From contig QMMS01000016.1 in assembly GCA_003647375.1 (NCBI GenBank), positions 1 through 30,970 on the forward strand: a DNA stretch of 30,970 bases, given 5' to 3'. The notes under the pieces were generated by a model that worked only from the letters and a program-made list of their open reading frames with translations, searched no databases and was not told the origin of the DNA. Position numbers and translations under genes: made by a program. The stretch comes from Deltaproteobacteria bacterium. Its GTDB lineage: Bacteria; Desulfobacterota; Desulfobacteria; Desulfobacterales; B30-G6. Each line of letters starts with the position of its first letter. The stretch's first letter is position 1. This document shows positions 24,751-30,970 of the stretch, in pieces.

Positions 24751-27165
24751 CTACTCAGGTAAAGCAGCATTAAAATGATCGATCAATCTTTCGGACAAGC
24801 GTTTGTGGATATCGTTTACCATGTCGTCTTCCAGTGTCTCTTCATGGGAGCGATAGACAATTCTGAAAGAGACGCTTTTTTTACCATCGGGGATAGGATC
24901 GTCAGCAAAGACATCAAAGAGGCTCAGTTGCTCCACCAGTCCCTCATTCAGGCTCCTGATAAAAGCCAACAAACTGCCGGCTTCGATGTGGTTGTCGATA
25001 ATGACCGTTACATCTCGAGACGTCGCAGGGTATTTGGGTATCGGTTTGGCCTGCAGGCTTTCAGGTATCATGCCATAGAGCCGGTTCATGTCAAGCTCAA
25101 AATAGAACACTGTTTGCTTCAGATCATAGTTCTTCAGCACATGGGGGTGCAGTTCTCCCACCAGCCCCAGGGGTGTGTCGCCTGTAACGATCTGAGCGGC
25201 AAAACCGTCTTTTACATAGGAACAGACGTCAGCAGGCATACGGGTGAATGAAATGTTCCTGATTTTAAGCATGTTGAACAAGCCTTCCGCAACGCCCTTG
25301 AGATCATAGAAATCACAGGCTGTTTCAGGAGCATTCCACAAGGCATTTGTACGCGACCCGGTCCAGAGTCCTGCCAGCATTTCAATTTCATCCGGCAGAT
25401 GGGTCTTCCCTTTGCCGATGAATACCTTGCCGATTTCAAAGAGCCGGGTGGTCTTAGATTGCTGGGATACGTTTCGGTGAGCCGATTTCAAAAGCCCCGG
25501 GAGCAGGATAGACCGCATGACAGCTTGGTCTTCCGTCAAAGGGTTTAAAATTTCCACCAGGTTTCGTCGATAATCATCCGGAGTGAGCAAGAGACGATCA
25601 CAATCCATTTTGTCCATAAAACTGTAATTGATGGCTTCGTCGAAGCCAAATCCGTTCATGATGATTTTGGTGTTACGTCTATGGTCGATAACGGTCTGCG
25701 GCGTTCTTGTTTCTGCGGGGATCAATGGAAAAGTGGTAGGTATGTTATCGTAACCTGAAAGTCGCGCCACCTCTTCCATGAGATCCTCGGGTCTTTTGAT
25801 ATCCACCCGAAAAGAAGGTATCGTGACCGATAGCGTATCCGCCGTTCCCTCTCCAATATCGAACCCGACGGAAACCAGGAAGCCACGAATTTCCGTACGG
25901 TTGAAGTCCGTACCAAGGAGTCGGTTGGTCTCTTTCGTACTCAGTGTGATCATCTGTAACTGTGGCAGATTTCCGCATTTGTCGATGACGCCGTCTACTA
26001 TGCGGCCGGCGCCTATCTCGGCAATTAACCGGGTTGCTCTGTCCAGCGCCACCAAGGTTCCTTGCGGGTCGATACCCCGTTCGAATCGATGAGAAGCGTC
26101 TGTGTTCAAACCGAGCTTTTTGGATGTCTTGCGAATACTTATTGGATTGAAATAGGCACTTTCCAGAAGGACGTTCCGGGTGTCGGTTTCAATTTCGGAG
26201 TTCAGTCCCCCCATGATACCGGCAATGGCAACTGGTTTTTTACCATCACAGATTAACAGCATGTCCTTTGAAAGGGATCTTTTTTTATCATCCAGCGTTG
26301 TGAATACCTCGCCTTCGGTTGCGGCTCTCACCACAATCCGATGTTCTTCCAGTCTGTCCAGATCAAAGGCGTGCAACGGCTGGCCGTATTCCATGAGAAC
26401 AAAGTTGGTGATATCCACGATATTGTTGATCGGTCTCAAGCCAACGGAGCGAAGTCGTTCCTGGAGCCAGAAAGGAGAAGGGGCAACCGTTATGCCTTCA
26501 ATAATCCTTGCCGCATATCTGGGGCAGAGATCCGGTGTTTCCACGGTAACGGACGTTCGTTCGTGAACTTCTTTTCCAGATGTCGGCAGGGTGATATCCG
26601 GAAGGGAGAGTTCTTTTTTAACGATGGCGGCGATTTCACGGGCGGTGCCGATCATGCTCAGGCAGTCTGGGCGGTTAGGGGTCAGATCGATTTCAATTAC
26701 GGCGTCCGATAGGTTCAAGGCCGTGGAAAGGGCCTGGCCCTTGGTGAGCTTGTCGTCCAGGGTCATGATGCCGGATGTGTCTGTGCCGAGTTCGAGCTCG
26801 GCTTCACTGCAGAGCATTCCCTCTGAAGCAATACCCCGGATAACACCTTTTTCCAGAATCCTGTCATTGGGGAAATGGGTACCGGGAAGTGCTATGGGTG
26901 ATAACATTCCCTCTCTGACATTGGGGGCGCCACAAACAACCGTCAGTGTCCGTTCGCCAATATCGACATCACAGACTTTCAGTCTGTCTGCGTTGGGGTG
27001 GCCTTTGACGGCTGCAACGCGACCGACCCGTACATTCTTAAGGTATTCAAACCGATCGGATACGGCTTCCACTTCAAGCCCTGCCATGGTGAGGGCCGCC
27101 GCCAGTTCGTCCGGTGTCAATTCGATGGGAACAAATGTTTTCAGCCAGTTGAGACTAACCTTCAT
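24751..27165 (-). CDS. pheT: Phenylalanine-tRNA ligase beta subunit
   Basis: The 804-aa protein has the N-terminal MKVSLNWLKTFV, an OB-fold tRNA-binding domain (VGRVAAVKGHPNADRLKVCDVDIG, about 45-150) and the B3/B4 editing region. The B5 domain includes RPEDLMEEVARLSGYDNIPTTFP, and a C-terminal FDX-ACB anticodon-binding domain (PKYPATSRDVTVII) completes it. With PheS it forms the alpha2-beta2 enzyme that charges tRNA-Phe and removes mischarged Tyr. The pheS stop and the Shine-Dalgarno of this gene are joined by a perfect hairpin at 27179-27207. Confidence 0.98.
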   Translation of the reverse strand: MKVSLNWLKTFVPIELTPDELAAALTMAGLEVEAVSDRFEYLKNVRVGRVAAVKGHPNADRLKVCDVDIGERTLTVVCGAPNVREGMLSPIALPGTHFPNDRILEKGVIRGIASEGMLCSEAELELGTDTSGIMTLDDKLTKGQALSTALNLSDAVIEIDLTPNRPDCLSMIGTAREIAAIVKKELSLPDITLPTSGKEVHERTSVTVETPDLCPRYAARIIEGITVAPSPFWLQERLRSVGLRPINNIVDITNFVLMEYGQPLHAFDLDRLEEHRIVVRAATEGEVFTTLDDKKRSLSKDMLLICDGKKPVAIAGIMGGLNSEIETDTRNVLLESAYFNPISIRKTSKKLGLNTDASHRFERGIDPQGTLVALDRATRLIAEIGAGRIVDGVIDKCGNLPQLQMITLSTKETNRLLGTDFNRTEIRGFLVSVGFDIGEGTADTLSVTIPSFRVDIKRPEDLMEEVARLSGYDNIPTTFPLIPAETRTPQTVIDHRRNTKIIMNGFGFDEAINYSFMDKMDCDRLLLTPDDYRRNLVEILNPLTEDQAVMRSILLPGLLKSAHRNVSQQSKTTRLFEIGKVFIGKGKTHLPDEIEMLAGLWTGSRTNALWNAPETACDFYDLKGVAEGLFNMLKIRNISFTRMPADVCSYVKDGFAAQIVTGDTPLGLVGELHPHVLKNYDLKQTVFYFELDMNRLYGMIPESLQAKPIPKYPATSRDVTVIIDNHIEAGSLLAFIRSLNEGLVEQLSLFDVFADDPIPDGKKSVSFRIVYRSHEETLEDDMVNDIHKRLSERLIDHFNAALPE

Positions 27166-27178
27166 ATAAAATTACCTC

Positions 27179-27207
27179 CTAATAAAATCGGGAACCGATT
27201 TTATTAG
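27179..27207 (-). promoter_or_regulatory. Perfect 13-bp hairpin at the pheS-pheT junction
   Basis: CTAATAAAATCGG (27195-27207 read on minus) pairs with CCGATTTTATTAG (27179-27191) around TTC. The 5' arm contains the pheS stop codon, and the 3' arm ends one base into the AGGAGG of pheT. Folding would thus touch the ribosome-binding site, while ribosomes terminating pheS would open it. Confidence 0.55.
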
Positions 27208-28211
27208 AATTGTTGTAAAAAACGGATGTCGTTTTCGAAAAATTTTCTTATATCGTCGATGCCGTATTTGAGCATGGCAAGTCTTTCGACGCCCATTCCG
27301 AATGCAAAGCCTGTATACTTTCCCGAAGGGTAGCCCACGTTTTCATACAGGGCCGGATGTACCATGCCTGAACCCAGAACCTCCAACCATCCTGTCTGGG
27401 AACAGACCCTGCATCCTTTACCCCTGCACATGACGCAGAGAATATCCACTTCCGCACTCGGCTCTGTAAACGGGAAAAAGCTGGGTCGGAACCGCAGGCT
27501 GGTTTTTTCGTCGAACATCTGATGAAAAAATGTGGTGAGAATCCCCTTCAGGTCCCCGAAGGAAATATCCGTGTCAACCAGCAGTCCTTCGACCTGATGA
27601 AACATGGGTGTATGGGTGAGATCCGAATCGCAGCGAAAAACTTTACCGGGCGTTACAACCCGAACCGGCGGGGTTGTTTTTTCCATGATGCGAATCTGCA
27701 GGGGAGATGTGTGGGTTCTCAGTACAATGTCATCCGAAACGAAAAACGTGTCCTGCATATCCCTTGCCGGATGATTTTTAGGAAAGTTGAGTGCTTCAAA
27801 GTTGTAGTAGTCTGATTCGACCTCCGGACCTTCGGCCACATCAAAGCCGAGCCGGGAAAAAATATCACAGATTTCCTGCTGGATTTGCGATACTGGATGC
27901 AGGGAACCTTTTAAAGGCGACCGGCCGGGCAGCGAGACATCGATGGCGTCTTCAGCGGTCGTGTTTTGGGTGGCAATGTTCTGTAAGGCCTCCTGAATTG
28001 CTTTGTCGACAGTGATTCTAACCTGATTGGCTTTTTTGCCGGCACCTGGACGCTCTTCTTTGGGGAGCTGCGAGATTCCTTTTAAAACCAAGGTTATCAG
28101 GCCTTTCCGGCCCAAGTATTGTACTGAAATCGTTTGGATCTCCGCAGCATCCTTGGCATGGTTAAGACTTTCCAGAAAGTCCTGTTGGATTTGCTCGATA
28201 TGTTTATTCAC
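27204..28211 (-). CDS. pheS: Phenylalanine-tRNA ligase alpha subunit
   Basis: The 335-aa class II synthetase has an N-terminal coiled coil (1-90). Motif 2 is RVVTPGKVFRCDSDLTHTPMFHQVEG and motif 3 is GMGVERLAMLKYGIDDIR, with GSGMVHPALYENVGYP between. It binds ATP and Phe and charges tRNA-Phe with PheT. It uses a GTG start at 28211, 20 bp after rplT. Confidence 0.98.
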   Translation of the reverse strand: MNKHIEQIQQDFLESLNHAKDAAEIQTISVQYLGRKGLITLVLKGISQLPKEERPGAGKKANQVRITVDKAIQEALQNIATQNTTAEDAIDVSLPGRSPLKGSLHPVSQIQQEICDIFSRLGFDVAEGPEVESDYYNFEALNFPKNHPARDMQDTFFVSDDIVLRTHTSPLQIRIMEKTTPPVRVVTPGKVFRCDSDLTHTPMFHQVEGLLVDTDISFGDLKGILTTFFHQMFDEKTSLRFRPSFFPFTEPSAEVDILCVMCRGKGCRVCSQTGWLEVLGSGMVHPALYENVGYPSGKYTGFAFGMGVERLAMLKYGIDDIRKFFENDIRFLQQF

Positions 28212-28231
28212 GGTGACCCTGATAGCCTGTG

Positions 28232-28582
28232 TTAAAGTTGTTCAGCGGCAAGACCGGCGACTTTAGAAAACCCGGCTGGATCCGAAATGGCCAGGTCAGC
28301 CAGAACCTTTCGATCCAATTGAACGCTGGACAGTTTCAACCCGTGCATGAATTTACTGTAAGATAGATTGTTCATGCGTGCTGCGGCATTGATTCTTGCA
28401 ATCCAGAGTCTCCTGAAATCACGCTTTCGGACCCTGCGATCCCGGTAGGCGTACATCAGGGCTTTGTCCAGCGCATCTGTAGCTGTGCGAAACAGCTTGC
28501 TGCGTCCGGCGCGATATCCCCTGGCTAATTTTAAAACTTTGTTTCTTCTTCTTCTGGCTTTGAACCCTCTTTTAACGCGCAT
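28232..28582 (-). CDS. rplT: 50S ribosomal protein L20
   Basis: The 116-aa protein is the standard bL20: [33 protein letters not shown] and [21 protein letters not shown]20 is essential for early 50S assembly and represses the infC-rpmI-rplT mRNA in several bacteria. An AGGAGG precedes the ATG by about ten bases. It lies between rpmI and pheS in the usual order. Confidence 0.98.
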   Translation of the reverse strand: MRVKRGFKARRRRNKVLKLARGYRAGRSKLFRTATDALDKALMYAYRDRRVRKRDFRRLWIARINAAARMNNLSYSKFMHGLKLSSVQLDRKVLADLAISDPAGFSKVAGLAAEQL

Positions 28583-28626
28583 TTTTAAATGTCCTCCTGT
28601 AAGCGAAAATAGATCATCAATGGGTT

Positions 28627-28824
28627 TTATCCATTGGGGAGCAGCAGTTTGATCTCCCTGACATCAGATTTTTTGACGATCTGGCCCTGCCGCAGCGATC
28701 GTTTCCGCTTGGTCGTTTTTTTTGTCAGTATGTGACTGGCATGTGATTTTGAAAATGTGTATTTCCCTGTGCCTGTTTTTTTAAATCGCTTGGCAGCTGC
28801 TCGATTTGTTTTTATCTTTGGCAT
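28627..28824 (-). CDS. rpmI: 50S ribosomal protein L35
   Basis: The 65-aa protein is full length for bL35: [40 protein letters not shown] and a C-terminal [10 protein letters not shown]. It follows infC after a 137-bp gap with two hairpins, an unusually long spacing that could hold an L20 control site. Confidence 0.97.
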   Translation of the reverse strand: MPKIKTNRAAAKRFKKTGTGKYTFSKSHASHILTKKTTKRKRSLRQGQIVKKSDVREIKLLLPNG

Positions 28825-28858
28825 GTTAGCCCCTTTCCATGTTATTCTTAAAAACAGA

Positions 28859-28893
28859 TGGCGTGAACACGGTGAATATATCCGTTCACGCCA
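28859..28893 (-). promoter_or_regulatory. Hairpin upstream of rpmI, candidate L20 operator or attenuator
   Basis: TGGCGTGAAC and GTTCACGCCA (28884-28893 and 28859-28868) pair perfectly for 10 bp, with an extra CGG/CCG pairing past a 2-nt bulge. On minus the stem is followed by TCTGTTTTTAAG, a weak T-run. The hairpin is 35 bp before the rpmI ATG. A separate pair, 28924-28933 with 28955-28964, encloses the infC stop codon. Confidence 0.5.
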
Positions 28894-28961
28894 GAGTTTG
28901 ATAACAAGTTATGATAGCTTGATTAACACATTTACGCTGCGTCACTATCCACAGAAATGTG

Positions 28962-29501
28962 TTACTTTGGTGCCAGCACCATGGTCATGGTTCGTCCTTC
29001 GAACTTGGGGTGCTGCTCGACATTGGCATATTCTTCGGCTTGCTGTGCAATGTGAGCGAGCAATTCCCTGCCCCGATTAGAAAGCGTAATCTCGCGACCC
29101 CTGAATACGACGGTTACCTTGACCTTGTCCTTATTTTCAATGAACCGGTTGATATGGTTCAGTTTTACCTGGATGTCGTGTTCGCCTGTTTTGGGCCGAA
29201 CCTTGATTTCCTTGATTTGGAAGGTACTCTGCTTTTTCTTGGCCTCCTGCTGTTTTTTGGTCTGTTCGTATTTATATCGACCATAGTCCATGATTTTACA
29301 GACAGGCGGATTCGCATTCGGAGAAACCTCTACCAGATCGAGACCAAAGTCGCCGGCAATGGCGAGGGCTTTGTAGGTCGGAACAACGCCCACCTGAGTT
29401 CCTTCCGGGTCGATGACTCTGACTTCTTTTGCTCTGATGTTCTTGTTGATATTGGTTCGGTCTGTTCTAACGTTTCTGTTTGGTCGTTTTGGAAAAGCTA
29501 T
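28962..29501 (-). CDS. infC: Translation initiation factor IF-3 (AUA start)
   Basis: The 179-aa protein spans both IF-3 domains. The N-domain has NINKNIRAKEVRVIDPEGTQ and GDFGLDLVEVSPNANPPVCKIMDYGRYKYE; the C-domain has IKVRPKTGEHDIQVKLNHINRF and KVTVVFRGREI. A GTG at 29393 would truncate a third of the N-domain. The full frame begins at ATA (29501), with AGGAGG seven bases upstream and the expected basic N-terminus (IAFPKRPNRNVRTDR). Rare start codons (AUU, AUA, AUC) are the known basis of IF-3 autoregulation. IF-3 discriminates against non-canonical start codons, so this gene should be repressed when IF-3 is plentiful. Confidence 0.95.
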   Translation of the reverse strand: MAFPKRPNRNVRTDRTNINKNIRAKEVRVIDPEGTQVGVVPTYKALAIAGDFGLDLVEVSPNANPPVCKIMDYGRYKYEQTKKQQEAKKKQSTFQIKEIKVRPKTGEHDIQVKLNHINRFIENKDKVKVTVVFRGREITLSNRGRELLAHIAQQAEEYANVEQHPKFEGRTMTMVLAPK

Positions 29502-29508
29502 ACCCCCA

Positions 29509-29514
29509 CCTCCT
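29509..29514 (-). promoter_or_regulatory. Strong Shine-Dalgarno of infC
   Basis: AGGAGG lies seven bases before the ATA at 29501. It decides the non-canonical start, since no ATG, GTG or TTG follows at suitable distance. Confidence 0.85.
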
Positions 29515-29608
29515 TATTCGACATTTGGGTTTAAGACCGCCTTAAACTTTCATTTATATGCGGTACTACAGAAAACTTTTTTTTCATCTACCCCTTTTCG
29601 GGTAGTGG

Positions 29609-29635
29609 ATTATAAGACAACATTAAGAAATGCAA
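29609..29635 (-). promoter_or_regulatory. Candidate sigma70 promoter of the infC operon
   Basis: On minus, TTGCAT (29635-29630), a 15-bp spacer and a perfect TATAAT (29614-29609) precede infC, giving a leader of about 100 nt. The spacer is short by two bases. A CTACCC/GGGTAG hairpin (29588-29605) lies at the predicted 5' end. The gap 29502-29883 otherwise holds no gene I can support. Confidence 0.45.
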
Positions 29636-29872
29636 GAAAAAAATGCAATAGAAATAAATTCATTACACCATTTAATGAGAAATCGTGCAGCTCTCCAAGG
29701 GACTTCTATTCCAACAGGTATTGTCCGGGCACAATGAAAAAACCCTAAATTGTGCATTTCCCTGCTCCTGAACCACAACAAGGAGTGTATTTCTACTATC
29801 AACTCGACTTGCCTTGTGGCAAGGAAGCTTGGAGGTTGGGATGCTGCGGTCTGCTCACAGCTGTTGGCCACC

Positions 29873-29912
29873 CTCCAACCCTTTTATCCCCCTCGAATCC
29901 TTGGACCCTTCT
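29873..29912. repeat. CCCTCGAATCCTTGGACCC repeat at a gene 3' end
   Basis: CCTCCAACCCTTTTATCCCCCTCGAA and CCTTGGACCCTTC form another copy of the family seen at 10505, 11731 and 12790. It overlaps the final codons and stop of the HsdR-N-like gene. Confidence 0.6.
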
Positions 29913-30465
29913 TTAATAATCTGCAGATGCTATCATCGCACGGACAGCTGTCGTCAACATCGTAAGCATATAGAATTCTTTGTTCGGATTCAGCTCTTTG
30001 CGGGGAAATGGGTTCCTTGGCTTCGGCACGGCATCGATCCAGAAGCGATTGCCTGCTTGGGATGGTTTCGATCCCCTTTGAGAGGACTTTGCCGGTTTTT
30101 CCATCGATGATATCTGCATCGAGGCCATTGGTTACAACGATCAGGGGAATCTGGTAAGCGGCCACCACACGTGATGCTGCAATGGCTGGGCGGTGGCGGG
30201 TTACCAGGGATCCGGGTCCATATCGAATGATCATGGCGGCAGTGTCATTCAGAACAACGGTGAAGTCGATTTGAACTTGGGCGCACTTGTTTCCGGCCAC
30301 GACGGTCAACTTTCTGCGGGGGAATATGTCTGATTTGTAATACCCTTTTTTTTCAACGAGCAATTTTGCTAACGCCTGGCGGTATCTTTCGTCATGGGTG
30401 TCCGTAATGGCCTCCCCGGTCAGATAGTCAACCCCCTCGCCGAGAATAAGATGGTGTCCAGTCAT
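29884..30465 (-). CDS. Stand-alone HsdR N-terminal-domain protein
   Basis: The 193-aa protein resembles the type I restriction enzyme R N-terminal domain in its short stand-alone form: YLTGEAITDTHDERYRQALAKLLVEKKGY, RRKLTVVAGNKCAQVQIDFTVVL, IRYGPGSLVTRHRPAIAASRVV and LIVVTNGLDADIIDG. The D-xD/E-xK-like core (QIDFTVVL preceding) suggests a PD-(D/E)xK nuclease relic; activity is unproved. A C-terminal CPCDD patch is present. The last residues KKGPRIRGG are encoded by the dispersed repeat. No hsdM or hsdS is nearby. Confidence 0.8.
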   Translation of the reverse strand: MTGHHLILGEGVDYLTGEAITDTHDERYRQALAKLLVEKKGYYKSDIFPRRKLTVVAGNKCAQVQIDFTVVLNDTAAMIIRYGPGSLVTRHRPAIAASRVVAAYQIPLIVVTNGLDADIIDGKTGKVLSKGIETIPSRQSLLDRCRAEAKEPISPQRAESEQRILYAYDVDDSCPCDDSICRLLKKGPRIRGG

Positions 30466-30550
30466 TTGAAGATCCCTGTGGCCGGTAACGCAGGCATTGT
30501 CAGGTGATTACTTTGGTCTTTACAATCAAACCTTCTTTTGAATAAACTAA

Positions 30551-30824
30551 ACCGGTTATCCGCAAAACTCAAGCGGGGCTGTCTTGGCGGTCTGCGGAAA
30601 TTCGCTTTAAAGTCGGCCAAAACTCGCTCCTAAGGCGCCGTAAGGCCCGCCGCTGCCAGTCGTATTTAAATATGTTTATAAATAACGACTGGTTATATCT
30701 TTGTAGCTAATTAGTTTATGCTGCGGGCCTAACGGCGCCTAACGATCTCAGACAGTTGCCCGACTTTAAAACGAACCCCCGCATACCTCTGTACGCGGTA
30801 TCGCTTGAGCTTTATAGATAACCA
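30551..30824. repeat. Repeat-rich region with a 165-bp inverted-repeat element (30606-30770)
   Basis: Arms TTTAAAGTCGG (30606-30616) and CCGACTTTAAA (30760-30770) enclose a second pair, 30633-30650 and 30723-30740 (18 bp, one mismatch). A third pair is CCAGTCGT (30656-30663) and ACGACTGG (30685-30692). The whole can fold as a nested hairpin with an AT-rich core. Flanking it are two diverged copies of the CTTGAG...ATAACC unit also found at 7085. No gene is seen in 30466-30932. Confidence 0.6.
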
Positions 30825-30932
30825 CATAAACTAATGCGGCTAAAATAATTGTAAAGAGGGCGTACAGTACGACGGACCGATAGACCAAAAATCTCTATGA
30901 AAAAACATTTTCCCTACGCCGGTGGAGTAATA

Positions 30933-30970
30933 ATGGAAGGATTCAAGGATCCGAGGGTGGCTGACAGCAA
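30933..30970 (+). CDS. 5' end of a plus-strand gene, cut by the window edge
   Basis: An ATG with GGAG five bases upstream (GGTGGAGTAATAATG) opens a frame reading MEGFKDPRVADS to the window end. Only twelve full codons are visible, so the product cannot be named. The clear Shine-Dalgarno makes a real start plausible. Confidence 0.5.
   Translation, partial: MEGFKDPRVADS

Noticed and set aside
29623..29871. 82-aa minus-strand frame between infC and the HsdR-N-like gene
   Set aside because: It overlaps the candidate infC promoter, has no recognisable motif and lies in repeat-rich DNA.

Overview
The window carries a conserved bacterial housekeeping core next to accessory genes. Gene order and protein character suggest a member of the Desulfobacterota, probably Desulfobacterales: the rimP-nusA-infB-rbfA-nrnA-truB-rpsO-pnp order, a COG2768-type Fe-S protein, a YkgJ cysteine-cluster protein, and intergenic DNA full of short degenerate repeats. 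This placement is an inference; no 16S gene is present.

Layout. (1) 1-5750, minus strand: a tight operon ppk1 > CYTH/CHAD protein > orphan ParA ATPase > 54-aa Cys protein > SixA-like phosphatase > lysine-rich repeat protein, followed by a 161-bp MITE-like element with 20-bp perfect terminal inverted repeats. (2) 5751-9841: a plus-strand amidohydrolase, a minus-strand trio (YkgJ-like protein, unknown 173-aa protein, Cdd1-type helix-hairpin-helix protein), and a plus-strand DUF362/ferredoxin protein. (3) 9842-10553: a gene-poor stretch with candidate promoters and two tandem intrinsic terminators, a possible small RNA. (4) 10554-24074, minus strand: trxB, a WalJ/YycJ-like metallo-hydrolase, dut, an M16 peptidase, pnp, rpsO, truB, nrnA, rbfA, a ylxP remnant, infB, nusA and rimP. 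(5) 24263-24338: tRNA-Gly(CCC) with its own terminator. (6) 24404-29501, minus strand: merR-like gene, pheT, pheS, rplT, rpmI and infC, the last starting at an AUA codon behind a perfect Shine-Dalgarno. (7) 29884-30465: a stand-alone HsdR N-terminal-like protein, then a 165-bp inverted-repeat element and the first codons of a plus-strand gene cut by the window edge.

Most interesting system: the first operon joins polyphosphate synthesis (PPK1), a polyphosphate-binding fold (CHAD), a nucleoid-walking ATPase type (ParA without ParB), a His-phosphatase fold and a polycation resembling AlgP/histone H1. I propose a polyphosphate-granule assembly and positioning cassette. The translational coupling supports one process; the positioning role is inference.

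Other notable points: the truncation of ylxP by a repeat; dispersed AAGGGTTCGAGG-type repeats at gene 3' ends, two of which encode C-terminal tails; and hairpins in the infC-rpmI and pheS-pheT junctions that could act in translation control.
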